Positions 54,239 to 62,392 of a DNA stretch of 64,000 nt are shown one piece after another. Below the pieces are notes generated by a model that did not search any database, had not been told where the DNA came from, and worked only from the letters and a program-made list of their open reading frames with translations. Made by a program: the position numbers and the translations under genes. The DNA lies in the NCBI RefSeq assembly GCF_040493455.1, contig NZ_JANFDA010000003.1, forward strand, positions 62,001 to 126,000, written 5' to 3'. Numbering within the stretch: the first letter of the stretch is position 1; each line of letters begins with the position of its first letter. This stretch comes from Microcosmobacter sp040493455 (GTDB lineage: Bacteria > Bacteroidota > Bacteroidia > Flavobacteriales > Flavobacteriaceae).

Positions 54239-54638
54239 GATTTGTACAGCAGTTATCAGTTTTGCATTGACAGAACTTTAAGTTGTAAAGGTGCAAGGCT
54301 ACCAGTATTAAAGCTGCTACATATATTGTAGCTCCAGGTAGAGGAAGCCACTGTAGTTTTTCGTTTAGGATCACAACAAAAAGGAATGACCAACTAACCC
54401 ATAATGCTACTTTCATTATCTCACTAGAAGTTGTTCTTGCTGAGTGATAAACCGCAAAAAATGAAATAGATAAGAATATATAATCTATCCATTGCCACCA
54501 TATAGGAGCAGCTTCACTACAACTTGCAGAGCATGTTTGGGCTATAAATAGGAGTGGAGTGGCAATACAATGTAGTAAACACAAACCACTAGCCATTGCT
54601 CCTAAAGAGTCGGACCTTATAGCTAGTCTATTGGTCAT
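54231..54638 (-). CDS. MerC-family membrane protein
   Basis: A 135-residue protein with four membrane helices. The MerC hallmark LGAMASGLCLLHCIATPLL carries a C-x-x-x-C in the first helix. A second cysteine pair (CSASC) follows. The C-terminus is a soluble Cys/His tail (CQCKTDNCCTNHE) likely to bind metal. Named for mercury transport, most chromosomal members have no mercury genes nearby and occur with zinc genes, as here. It overlaps the permease gene upstream by 11 bases and folE by eight. Confidence 0.85.
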   Translation of the reverse strand: MTNRLAIRSDSLGAMASGLCLLHCIATPLLFIAQTCSASCSEAAPIWWQWIDYIFLSISFFAVYHSARTTSSEIMKVALWVSWSFLFVVILNEKLQWLPLPGATIYVAALILVALHLYNLKFCQCKTDNCCTNHE

Positions 54639-55950
54639 AATTAATTTGATTGATGTAATCTAGATATTTCTCTTTATCAACTTTTATGTCATTGTAGATA
54701 TCTGGAACCATAATTTGGATTTGGCGATCTACTGTAGTTTGGATTCTATCTCTATACTGTTGATAATTTTCATAATGTGTTTCAGCTTTCTTGTTCAGTT
54801 GATTCTGAAAATATGCAACAGGGTTGTACCAGTAAGTACTTTGAATAATAGCATTCTTGGCTTCACTCTCTTTTTGGATAAATCCTAAACTCTCTTTCAT
54901 CAACTCATTAGTCAACGCCGAAATAGAACGGTTCATCGCCTTGGTATTTCGTAATGTGTCTTTTGCTAAAACAGTATTCTCGATTTTAGGAAACAAAGCA
55001 TTTAGCTTTGATTGTACGATACTATCTGGCTCATCATACAAGTCTTGGGTTTTGTCTCTTTTTACATCAATATAGTCTACCATTAGATTGGTAGGTTTCT
55101 CGATGCTTACCCATTGATGTACCGTTGCAGGAATTATAAACGTGAATATGAGATAAACACCCACCATTTGGAGTGTATTGCTGAGTATGCTTTTTCCTCT
55201 TAGTAAAATGATGAAGTAAAAAATACCCCAAAACAATTGATAGAGAAATACAAGAATAACAATATTACCAAAGACGTTACTTTCATTTGCAAATACTCCT
55301 GTAAGTGTAGCTCCATAAACCAACAGTAGAATGATAGTAAGAAAGATGAGTATGAAATAAAATAAGACTCTATATAGTAACCAACTGTTTTTAGAGGCGC
55401 TCTGTACCAATATCAATTGTAAAAACCCCTGTTCACTTTCATAACTTTTTAGATTATAAATCAAAATCAGTAGAACGAGAGGTAATAAAAACAATATGAC
55501 AAATGAAAAGTCTAATGTGCCAGTTTGTAAACGTTCTGGATTGGCAATTTCTTCAGCCATATCGGCATCATAAGGACTGCTGTTAAAAGTCACCTTTTTA
55601 TAAAAACCATATTGCTCAGCTTGACCAATACTGTAGACCATTGCTGGCGATGGCTTTTTAAATTCATAGGTTGATGAGTACCAGACCGCCCAATAAGGTT
55701 CCCTCACATTAACCCATGGGCGATCTTTTGGTCCTACATTATTACTCTCGTAATATTCTATAACTTTTTGTTGATCAGTTTCAATCTTCTGATTGATCTT
55801 TTCTATTTCTAATTGTTGTTTTTTATACAAGCTTGCGCCATTATGCAAGCCATAGATACCTGCTAATACAAAGAGTAATAGCGCAATTACTTTGAATGGA
55901 TTTCGTACGAAATGCTTGCCTTCATATAGAAATGTGTTTAACCCTTTCAT
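54628..55950 (-). CDS. DUF3526 ABC permease, second subunit
   Basis: A 440-residue protein with one N-terminal helix (VIALLLFVLAGIYGL), a periplasmic loop of about 130 residues containing WVNVREPYWAVWYSSTYEF, five further helices and a long soluble segment before the C-terminus (STYWYNPVAYFQNQLNKKAETHYE). This is the DUF3526 layout of ABC-2 permeases that always come in pairs with one ATPase. It starts with ATGA overlap on the preceding permease. The substrate is not known. Confidence 0.82.
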   Translation of the reverse strand: MKGLNTFLYEGKHFVRNPFKVIALLLFVLAGIYGLHNGASLYKKQQLEIEKINQKIETDQQKVIEYYESNNVGPKDRPWVNVREPYWAVWYSSTYEFKKPSPAMVYSIGQAEQYGFYKKVTFNSSPYDADMAEEIANPERLQTGTLDFSFVILFLLPLVLLILIYNLKSYESEQGFLQLILVQSASKNSWLLYRVLFYFILIFLTIILLLVYGATLTGVFANESNVFGNIVILVFLYQLFWGIFYFIILLRGKSILSNTLQMVGVYLIFTFIIPATVHQWVSIEKPTNLMVDYIDVKRDKTQDLYDEPDSIVQSKLNALFPKIENTVLAKDTLRNTKAMNRSISALTNELMKESLGFIQKESEAKNAIIQSTYWYNPVAYFQNQLNKKAETHYENYQQYRDRIQTTVDRQIQIMVPDIYNDIKVDKEKYLDYINQINYDQ

Positions 55951-57356
55951 ACAATCCGTATTTTTTTTGCTGCTTGAGATAACAGAACTATGATTAATAA
56001 TAACCAGAGTGTTATAATTACCAGGTCTAAGATGTAACTCGAGAAAACAGATTTCAATGCAATAGGTCGATAATTAAAATCAGCAACTGATTTAAAAAAA
56101 GCATTATCGGCTTTCCAGCTCCAGTCACCAGATTTGGAACCTCCGAAAGCATGCTTGTCATTGAGTATCTTCACCAAATCTCTCCTATAGTGCTCTACTT
56201 GCACCAAGAACTCTTGGTGGTGTAGATTATCATTTCCGGCGAAGCCCATGCTCGTATTTTGTAGAGCGATAAATGGATTGATTATTCCTCCAAGTTGAAA
56301 GTTTTTCTTTTGTTTGGTCTGTACTTTGCGAAGGTTTCCAAAATGCTTATCCCATACGATATTTCCATATTCTTCATCAGCTTGCATTCTAATGCCATCA
56401 AAGTTGATAGGAAGTTGAGAGACCGAATCGACACCGTATTCTCGCAAGACTTTTTCTTTTAACTCTTTCCCTCTTTCATCAGAAGGATTATGACCGTCAA
56501 TTCCTTTTGAACGGTCTTCAGTCATAGCAGCTTTGAATTCTGCACGGCTTGGAAGTGGATGCCAGCTTTCTACTGAGCTCATTAATATATTGGGGATAAA
56601 TATGGTCCAAAGAATCCATATAGCTAACATAGAAGTCAATGCTACTGTGGCATTTTGCCAGCGTACAGAAAAGAATATCGTTAAGCCACTTATAATGAAA
56701 TAATATGCAGCATAGGACAAGAAGAACAAACTTGTTCTTAACAGTGTTTCAGAGTTTAAGCCTTCAAGATTGAGTAGGGCATAGGTTAAGATGACCAAAA
56801 TAAGAAGGGCTAATCCATACAACCATACTGTTATGGTTTTTGCAATGATCAACGTATATGGTTTTGCTCCTTGGAGCACTAATAATTTTAATCGACCACT
56901 TTGTTTTTCGCTGCTAATGGAGTGAAATGCTAAAAAAATGAGCAATAATGGTACAATGAATTGTAGTAATAGTGAACTTTTTAGCTTACCAAACTTAGAT
57001 ATCATTAACATTTGTGAAGCTTCGGAATGCACAATTTCGTTTTGAACATGACCTTCAACACGCAGTACATTACCAGTGACACTATTCACACCCTCATCTA
57101 AACTACTCAATAAGTTACTGGGTTTAAATACATAAGTTCCGTAATGAGCTGCACTATGAGGATTCATCTTTTTGATGCCTTCCCATTGCGCTCTCACGTG
57201 GTCCTTTGCTGTGTTGTAGGCTTCTGTCTGTTGTTGCGTCTGCTTGTTCCCTAAGAAAAGGGAAGCCAACAATACCAGAGAAAAGCTCAAGCTAATCAAA
57301 AGCAAAGCTCTACTGCGGCGTAAATAATGGATTTCGTTTTTAATGATTGTCCACAT
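55947..57356 (-). CDS. DUF3526 ABC permease, first subunit
   Basis: A 469-residue ABC-2-type permease. The N-terminal helix (LLLISLSFSLVLLASLFLG) is followed by a large periplasmic loop, then the transmembrane core with HSISSEKQSGRLKLLVLQGAKP, the E-x-x-x-G-x-L-x-L motif that contacts the ATPase, and a final helix (LDLVIITLWLLLIIVLLSQAA). It is a paralogue of the following gene (DUF3526). It lies eight bases after the ATPase. Because it is zinc-regulated here, it could move a zinc-linked substrate; this is inference. Confidence 0.82.
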   Translation of the reverse strand: MWTIIKNEIHYLRRSRALLLISLSFSLVLLASLFLGNKQTQQQTEAYNTAKDHVRAQWEGIKKMNPHSAAHYGTYVFKPSNLLSSLDEGVNSVTGNVLRVEGHVQNEIVHSEASQMLMISKFGKLKSSLLLQFIVPLLLIFLAFHSISSEKQSGRLKLLVLQGAKPYTLIIAKTITVWLYGLALLILVILTYALLNLEGLNSETLLRTSLFFLSYAAYYFIISGLTIFFSVRWQNATVALTSMLAIWILWTIFIPNILMSSVESWHPLPSRAEFKAAMTEDRSKGIDGHNPSDERGKELKEKVLREYGVDSVSQLPINFDGIRMQADEEYGNIVWDKHFGNLRKVQTKQKKNFQLGGIINPFIALQNTSMGFAGNDNLHHQEFLVQVEHYRRDLVKILNDKHAFGGSKSGDWSWKADNAFFKSVADFNYRPIALKSVFSSYILDLVIITLWLLLIIVLLSQAAKKIRIV

Positions 57357-57364
57357 AACTACAT

Positions 57365-58066
57365 TTAGTTTTTCATAAACTCTAGATATAGTTGTTCAAG
57401 CTCATTGGCAGTGACTTCTTTAGATAGAAGTTCTTTCACCAAAACACCTTTTTTCAGAATTCCGATGCGATGGCAAACTTCTCTTACTCGGAAGATATCG
57501 TGAGATGCCATTAAGATTGCTGCACCTTCTTCAGCTAATTTTTTGAGTAACTCGGATAATTCGTTACTGGCAAGAGGGTCTAAACCACTGGCAGGTTCGT
57601 CCAAAAGAAACACTTCGGCTTTTTTTGCGTAGGCTATTGCGATTCCTACCTTTTGTCGCATACCTTTAGAATAATCAGATACTTTTTGATGATGAGCATT
57701 AGCTTGCAACCCGCATTTAGATAGAAAATCAGTAAGTTCACTCTTACTGTAGCTTAGACCAGACAACCGACTGAAATAATCTAAGTTTTCTAACCCTGTT
57801 AAGTAAGGATATAAGTTTACATTTTCTGGAATGAAGCCAATGAGTTTCCTAACTTCAGTTGTTTTAGAAGTAGCATTCATTCTATTAATACTAATTGTTC
57901 CAGAATCTGGGTTGATAAAGCCCAAAAGCATGTTAATCGTAGTAGATTTCCCTGCTCCATTGGCTCCTAGTAAACCTAAAATTTCTCCTTTTTCGACTTG
58001 CAAGCTTAGCTCTTGTATAGCAATGTTTCCCTTGAATGATTTGCTAACGTTTTCAATACTAATCAT
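57365..58066 (-). CDS. ABC transporter ATPase
   Basis: A 233-residue ATPase with Walker A GANGAGKST (about 34-42), signature YSKGMRQKVGIA, Walker B VFLLDEPASGLDP and switch His in ASHD. I choose ATG 58066 (MISIENVSKSF); the TTG at 58069 just before it is unnecessary. It energises the two DUF3526 permeases downstream. It is the first gene of the zinc-linked operon, with promoter and operators immediately upstream. Confidence 0.9.
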   Translation of the reverse strand: MISIENVSKSFKGNIAIQELSLQVEKGEILGLLGANGAGKSTTINMLLGFINPDSGTISINRMNATSKTTEVRKLIGFIPENVNLYPYLTGLENLDYFSRLSGLSYSKSELTDFLSKCGLQANAHHQKVSDYSKGMRQKVGIAIAYAKKAEVFLLDEPASGLDPLASNELSELLKKLAEEGAAILMASHDIFRVREVCHRIGILKKGVLVKELLSKEVTANELEQLYLEFMKN

Positions 58067-58080
58067 CAAAATTTAATTAA

Positions 58081-58095
58081 TGCAACTGAGTTGCA
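58081..58095. promoter_or_regulatory. Fur/Zur-type operator 1
   Basis: TGCAACTGAGTTGCA is a perfect 7-1-7 palindrome. It overlaps the end of the -7 box and the transcription start of the minus-strand operon, so a bound repressor would block it. Confidence 0.75.
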
Positions 58096-58122
58096 AATAT
58101 AATAAAGAATTTGCTAATGCAA
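58094..58122 (-). promoter_or_regulatory. Promoter of the zinc-linked operon
   Basis: On the minus strand, TTG (58122-58120) and TATATTTG (58101-58094) are separated by 18 bases and match the Bacteroidota consensus. Operator 2 covers the -33 part and operator 1 the downstream end. Confidence 0.75.
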
Positions 58123-58141
58123 TAGAGTTGCGCTAATTTTG
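58110..58141 (+). promoter_or_regulatory. Promoter of the Fur/Zur gene
   Basis: TTTG (58110-58113) and TAATTTTG (58134-58141), 20 bases apart. Operator 2 lies in the spacer, which predicts autoregulation. The ATG follows six bases after the -7 box, so the mRNA is nearly leaderless. Confidence 0.75.
58118..58132. promoter_or_regulatory. Fur/Zur-type operator 2
   Basis: TGCAATAGAGTTGCG repeats operator 1 at 12 of 15 positions, centre 37 bases away. The longer context TAATGCAA...GAGTTGC is shared by both. Confidence 0.7.
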
Positions 58142-58146
58142 CACTT

Positions 58147-58527
58147 ATGGGAATATCTAGAAAAACGAAATCCGTTAAGATTATACTTGACATATTTGAA
58201 AATAGCCCAAGCGCTTTATCAGTAGTACAATTGGTAGAAAATCTTAGTGAACATATGAATAAAACTACTGTTTACAGAATTCTTGACCGACTAGAGCAAG
58301 ACGGTATTGTTCACTCTTTTTTAGGGAATAATGGATTAAAATGGTATGCAAAATGTTCGGATTGTACTTCTCATCATCATTCGGATATACACCCTCATTT
58401 TCAATGTAATGATTGTGGAAAGGTTGAATGCCTAACTATAGAGGTTAGTATTCCTAAAATACCAAATCGCGAGATTGAGGTATCCCAAATTTTGATTCAA
58501 GGGAAATGCGAAAACTGTTATAGTTAA
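58147..58527 (+). CDS. Fur-family regulator, probable zinc sensor (Zur)
   Basis: A 126-residue protein with an N-terminal winged helix (LSVVQLVENLSEHMNKTTVYRILDRLEQDGIVH), a histidine-rich segment HHHSDIHPHFQC (76-87) and the structural zinc cysteines Cys87, Cys90, Cys121 and Cys124. An additional CxxC pair (Cys70/Cys73) precedes the His segment. Gene context (ZIP transporter, COG0523, FolE, PhoX) points to zinc rather than iron. It is divergent from the operon it probably represses and convergent with the ZIP gene, four bases apart. Confidence 0.85.
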   Translation: MGISRKTKSVKIILDIFENSPSALSVVQLVENLSEHMNKTTVYRILDRLEQDGIVHSFLGNNGLKWYAKCSDCTSHHHSDIHPHFQCNDCGKVECLTIEVSIPKIPNREIEVSQILIQGKCENCYS

Positions 58528-58531
58528 TTCG

Positions 58532-59206
58532 CTATATAAAATAAGCTATTAACACAGCGGCTATGATCGTTAGTAGTTTTGCGAAGTTGAATTTGTGCCC
58601 TTCACTACTTTCAAACAAAATAATCGTAGAAATATGTAAGAAGATACCAATGACTAATGCATTGATATACAATGTATAGTCAGAAAGTTGAGGGACTTCA
58701 TTAGAAATCCAGGTGCCCAAAGGTGTCATTAAAGCAAAGACCAATAAGAAGGCTACCATTTGTGGCTTACTGAATTTAGATTCTAATAAATACCCTGCAA
58801 TCAACATTGCTATCGGAACTTTATGAATAATTACACCGTAGACCATATCGTTATGCTGATGAATAGGAAAGCCTTCTAGTAAGCTATGGATACAAAGACT
58901 GATAAATAGTAGCCAGGGAAAGCGTCGATTTTCTTCATGGCCATGTAGGTGTCCATGCTCTGCGCCTTTAGATAAAGACTCAAGGAAAATCTGTAATACA
59001 ATACCGCACATTATCAAAACACCTGTCCATTTGGTATTGAGATGGCCATACACTTCTGGTAATAATTCAAACAATGTGATAGCCAATAAAAATGCACCAC
59101 TAAACGACAATAGTAGTTTGAAGTGCCTTGGGTTTTTATTCTTATTGAGCACTACAAGAAGTACACCTAAGGCTACGGCATATATAGGAAACAGAAACTT
59201 ATTCAA
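58532..59206 (-). CDS. ZIP-family metal transporter
   Basis: A 224-residue membrane protein with seven or eight helices, a His-rich loop (HGHLHGH, 84-90) and the ZIP metal-site motifs HSLLEG (107-112) and HKVP (128-131). These proteins move zinc or related divalent metals into the cytoplasm. The start is a TTG at 59206; no in-frame ATG precedes residue 66. It is nine bases after the methyltransferase gene and beside the Zur-like gene, so it completes the zinc neighbourhood, although no operator copy was seen upstream of the methyltransferase. Confidence 0.87.
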   Translation of the reverse strand: MNKFLFPIYAVALGVLLVVLNKNKNPRHFKLLLSFSGAFLLAITLFELLPEVYGHLNTKWTGVLIMCGIVLQIFLESLSKGAEHGHLHGHEENRRFPWLLFISLCIHSLLEGFPIHQHNDMVYGVIIHKVPIAMLIAGYLLESKFSKPQMVAFLLVFALMTPLGTWISNEVPQLSDYTLYINALVIGIFLHISTIILFESSEGHKFNFAKLLTIIAAVLIAYFI

Positions 59207-59215
59207 AGATGTTTG

Positions 59216-59947
59216 TTATTTAAAAATTAAAATAAGACGCTCCGAAGTCTTGGCATCAAACTTACGCAATTTATAATCACCAAACACATCGATAAGTTCT
59301 ACATTGGCTAGTTTGAATAATTTTTTGAAATCTTGAAGAGTGAAAGCTCGCACACGTTCCTGAAACTGATAGAATTCTCCTTCATGATGAAACGTAATGT
59401 CCTTTATGATGTAGCCATTTTCCAATCGACGTTTCTGCAGGAAGTCAATCCCATTAACAGTTTTTGTGTTTTCTGGAACGAGATTATCAATGACATATTC
59501 AGAATTCATAAAATCAATCACTCCAAAACCAGAAGGGTTCAAATCTTCTTTTATGGCTTTAATGGTGTTGAGATTGCTTTCATCCTTATCAAAATACCCA
59601 AAGCTGGTAAAGAGATTAAACACGGCATCAAACTGTCTATTGAAAGGCTTGCACATATCATGCACTTCAAAATGGAGCGTGTCATTTTCAAACTGCTTAG
59701 CGTGAGCAATACTATTTTCGGACAAATCGACTCCAGTGACATCAAACCCTAGAGTATTTAAGAACACGGAATGACGTCCTTTACCACAAGCTAAATCCAG
59801 AATAGTTGCTTTATTTGGTAGCTTTAGGTAGGCTGTAAGGTTGGACATAAATAGTTCGGCTTCGCTATGATCTCTATCCTTATACAGAATATGATAAAAC
59901 GGTGTATCAAACCACGAAGCATACCAAGTCGATTGTTCTTTGAGCAT
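59216..59947 (-). CDS. Class I SAM-dependent methyltransferase
   Basis: A 243-residue protein with the Rossmann-like methyltransferase motifs ILDLACGKGRHSVFL (motif I, about 49-63) and VTGVDLSENSIAHAK (motif II), then FDAVFNLFTSFGYF. The N-terminus (WYASWFDTPFYHILYKDRDHSEA) is typical of a flavobacterial family of unknown substrate. It is cotranscribed with the ZIP transporter and divergent from the rRNA methyltransferase gene, 56 bases away. Confidence 0.85.
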   Translation of the reverse strand: MLKEQSTWYASWFDTPFYHILYKDRDHSEAELFMSNLTAYLKLPNKATILDLACGKGRHSVFLNTLGFDVTGVDLSENSIAHAKQFENDTLHFEVHDMCKPFNRQFDAVFNLFTSFGYFDKDESNLNTIKAIKEDLNPSGFGVIDFMNSEYVIDNLVPENTKTVNGIDFLQKRRLENGYIIKDITFHHEGEFYQFQERVRAFTLQDFKKLFKLANVELIDVFGDYKLRKFDAKTSERLILIFK

Positions 59948-59953
59948 AACCTA

Positions 59954-59983
59954 TTTGTTACTGCAAAAATAACGCTATTTTTG
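59954..59983 (+). promoter_or_regulatory. Promoter of the rRNA methyltransferase gene
   Basis: TTTG (59954-59957) and TATTTTTG (59976-59983) with 18 bases between, an exact consensus match. The gene begins 20 bases later. Confidence 0.8.
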
Positions 59984-60003
59984 CAACCGATTAGACGAGA
60001 GGA

Positions 60004-61161
60004 ATGGACAATAATTTCAAGATGGTCGCTAAGACCTTGTATGGATTCGAAGATCTTTTAGCTAAAGAGCTACTGCAACTAGGTGCGCAAGACGTAAAAA
60101 AAGGCGTGCGTAATGTGAGCTTTGTTGGCGACAAAGGCTTTATGTATAAGGCTAATTTGGGATTGCGTACAGCTATTAAAATCTTGAAACCGATAAAAAC
60201 CTTTCGTATATTCAATGAAAAGGACCTCTACAATAAAGTCTACAAGATCAATTGGGAAGAATATCTTAAGCCTGAGGGCTCTTTAGCAGTTGATGCTACA
60301 GTGCATTCGCAAATCTTTAAGCACTCTAAGTTTATCGCACTTAAGACCAAGGATGCTGTTGTAGATCGTTTTAGAGATAATACAGGAAACAGACCGAATG
60401 TAGATTTGCGCTTTCCAGACCTTAAGATCAATGTACATATCGATAAGCAGTTGTGTACGATTTCTTTGGATACGTCTGGTGAGTCCTTACATAGACGTGG
60501 CTATAAAACGGCTACGAACATTGCACCAATAAGTGAAGTGTTAGCCGCAGGTATGATTATGCTTACAGGTTGGGATGGACAAAGCGATTTTATTGACCCT
60601 ATGTGTGGTAGTGGAACTATTTTGGCTGAAGCGGCTATGATAGCGTGTAACATTCCGCCGAACTTAATGCGTAAGGAGTTTGCTTTTGAGCGTTGGCAAG
60701 ATTGGGATGTGGATCTGTTTGAAAAAATAGAGGAAAGTCTCCTTAAGAAAACCAGAGATTTCCATCATAAGATACTAGGTTACGATAAGTCGCCTTCTGC
60801 GGTTAGAAAAGCTAAGGAGAATGTAAAGAATGCACACTTGGATGAATTTATCTCAGTGAAGCATGAAGACTTCTTTAAAACCCAACGTGCAGGCACCGAG
60901 AAATTGCATATGGTCTTTAATCCACCGTATGGTGAACGCTTAGAACGCTTGAACGTCCCAGAGTTTTATGGACAAATAGGAACAACTTTAAAACATGGTT
61001 ACCCAAATACCAATGCCTGGCTGATTACTTCTAATCTTGAAGCCTTAAAGCATGTTGGCTTACGACCTTCTCGAAAAATAAAACTCTTTAATGCTAAGCT
61101 GGAAAGTCGCTTGGTTAAGTACGAAATGTACGAAGGCAGTAAGAAGGCGAAGAAGCAATAA
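60004..61161 (+). CDS. THUMP-domain RNA methyltransferase (RlmL N-terminal type)
   Basis: A 385-residue protein. THUMP domain: residues 1-160 (MVAKTLYGFEDLLAKELLQLGA, then VHIDKQLCTISLDTSGESLHRRGY). The methyltransferase domain has the SAM motif FIDPMCGSGTILAEAA near residue 199 and the catalytic NPPYGERL near 309, which methylates N2 of guanine. The family includes E. coli RlmL, which modifies 23S rRNA G2445, but this protein lacks the second methyltransferase half. It ends in a lysine-rich tail (YEGSKKAKKQ) whose coding sequence is repeated downstream. Confidence 0.9.
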   Translation: MDNNFKMVAKTLYGFEDLLAKELLQLGAQDVKKGVRNVSFVGDKGFMYKANLGLRTAIKILKPIKTFRIFNEKDLYNKVYKINWEEYLKPEGSLAVDATVHSQIFKHSKFIALKTKDAVVDRFRDNTGNRPNVDLRFPDLKINVHIDKQLCTISLDTSGESLHRRGYKTATNIAPISEVLAAGMIMLTGWDGQSDFIDPMCGSGTILAEAAMIACNIPPNLMRKEFAFERWQDWDVDLFEKIEESLLKKTRDFHHKILGYDKSPSAVRKAKENVKNAHLDEFISVKHEDFFKTQRAGTEKLHMVFNPPYGERLERLNVPEFYGQIGTTLKHGYPNTNAWLITSNLEALKHVGLRPSRKIKLFNAKLESRLVKYEMYEGSKKAKKQ

Positions 61162-61165
61162 AGGG

Positions 61166-61239
61166 TTTGTCATTCAGCACTACTATGCGGAATCCATAAA
61201 AGAGTCAAAAGGATCCTGAATCAAGTTCAGGATGACAAA
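61166..61239. repeat. Small inverted-repeat element (REP/MITE-like)
   Basis: Terminal 8-base inverted repeats TTTGTCAT (61166-61173) and ATGACAAA (61232-61239), with an inner hairpin ATCCTGAA-TCAAG-TTCAGGAT (61213-61233). Repeats of this type occur in intergenic DNA of many Bacteroidota. It lies between the two copies of the methyltransferase 3' end. Confidence 0.6.
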
Positions 61240-61243
61240 AGTT

Positions 61244-61294
61244 CTCGTTAAATACGAAATGTACGAAGGCAGTAAAAAGGCGAAGAAACAGTAG
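61244..61294 (+). pseudogene. Second copy of the methyltransferase 3' end (17 codons)
   Basis: The 51 bases repeat positions 61111-61161 at 44 of 51 positions. Read in the same frame they encode the same 16 residues (LVKYEMYEGSKKAKKQ) and a stop. All seven differences are synonymous, including TAG for TAA. It has no start and is not expressed as a gene. It looks like the tail of a diverged allele, as left when foreign DNA inserts at or recombines with a gene's 3' end. Confidence 0.8.
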
Positions 61295-61309
61295 GTCTAA
61301 GAAGTAAGT

Positions 61310-61341
61310 GAAAATAAGCAATTGCTTATGCCCATTGCTAT
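61310..61341 (-). repeat. Cassette tail repeat, copy 1
   Basis: A 32-base element containing the perfect palindrome ATAAGCAATTGCTTAT. It matches 62959-62990 at 26 of 32 positions. It begins seven bases after the stop of the metalloprotease gene, on the minus strand. Confidence 0.7.
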
Positions 61342-61348
61342 GTGAAGC

Positions 61349-62392
61349 TTATTTTTTGGTTTCAAATTTATTTAAGGTTTTTATAATTTTTTTCAATTTT
61401 TTATTTCTCAAGCTCAAACTGGGTTGTATGCCTAATAACTTTTCGAAAAAACTCACCTTAGTTTGAGAGCTATATTTAAATGCTTCAAAAACAGAATTTT
61501 CCCCACAATGAATAAAAGCAAATACATCTGCTAAATGTTCGGAATTAATTCTGATTTTTCTTATCCAAAAAACTGTTATGAATATAGATAATAGTGTAAA
61601 CGAGTTCTGCATAATGCTTAATATCATTAAGGCCTTGGATTTTGAAAGATAGGATGACGTATTTGAATAATAAGAAAAATCTGAATTACCAGTAAATAAA
61701 GCACTTTTATGCACAGAAAGTTCGTTAGAAATAGATATAAGGTTAAATATTGATATTACTATAATAGCACAAAGTAAAATAAAAGTGATAGGAACCATTT
61801 TTTTTAAATAACCTGCCTGGTATGCCGCGATAAGTTTTAGGTGAGTAGTATCTTTTTGAAGAATATGCCCAAATTCATGTATAAGAATTGATTTTGCAAT
61901 ATCTTGATTTTTTCTATAGAATTTAACAAAACCTATGGGTATAATAAGAGTATTTTTATTTTTTCCTTTAAACACGCTCGGACCAATTGAAAAGTCCTTG
62001 GTGTTAATATAAATATTAATTGAATCAAGATTAAATCGAATACTTCTACGTATGCTCATGAATAGAAGGTCTAGAGAAAATGACTCCTTTTTGTTATACG
62101 GAATATTTGACTTTTTGTTTTCAATTTTGATTATAGATTTCCTAATCTCTGCTCGAACTAAAATAAAGAGAAGGGTAAGTCCAATAAGAAATGATATTAG
62201 GTAAATAACGCCTTCATCATTGTTTAAAAGCCCGTTAACTATTCCTATCAAGAACGCTATTACAGCGATTATAATATTAAGAATAAAAACTCCCTTAAAA
62301 ATATTACTGCTTGCCTCATTCCGTGAGGCTTTCAATTCCCAATATTTAATAGCCTTTTTATTACTTTTTTTTAGATTTATCACTTGTAACAA
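61349..62392 (-). CDS. M48-like membrane metalloprotease
   Basis: A protein of about 347 residues. It has four hydrophobic segments (about 32-52, 62-80, 197-220, 255-285), the zinc motif HEFGH at 172-176 and a likely third ligand in SEHLADVFAF, matching the ExxxD pattern of M48 proteases. The start is uncertain: TTG at 62392 or GTG at 62383. Both overlap the preceding gene by 23-32 bases, and the next in-frame ATG is far inside. Very AT-rich, lysine-rich coding suggests foreign origin. It is paired with the 134-residue gene upstream. Targets are unknown. Confidence 0.72.
   Translation of the reverse strand: MLQVINLKKSNKKAIKYWELKASRNEASSNIFKGVFILNIIIAVIAFLIGIVNGLLNNDEGVIYLISFLIGLTLLFILVRAEIRKSIIKIENKKSNIPYNKKESFSLDLLFMSIRRSIRFNLDSINIYINTKDFSIGPSVFKGKNKNTLIIPIGFVKFYRKNQDIAKSILIHEFGHILQKDTTHLKLIAAYQAGYLKKMVPITFILLCAIIVISIFNLISISNELSVHKSALFTGNSDFSYYSNTSSYLSKSKALMILSIMQNSFTLLSIFITVFWIRKIRINSEHLADVFAFIHCGENSVFEAFKYSSQTKVSFFEKLLGIQPSLSLRNKKLKKIIKTLNKFETKK

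Noticed and set aside
52356..54638. Mercury-resistance operon because of the MerC-like gene
   Set aside because: No merA, merR, merT or merP is present; all neighbours point to zinc.
58094..58132. An E. coli-type Fur box (GATAATGATAATCATTATC) upstream of the Fur-family gene
   Set aside because: No such sequence is present; the palindromes seen are of a different type and the gene context is zinc.
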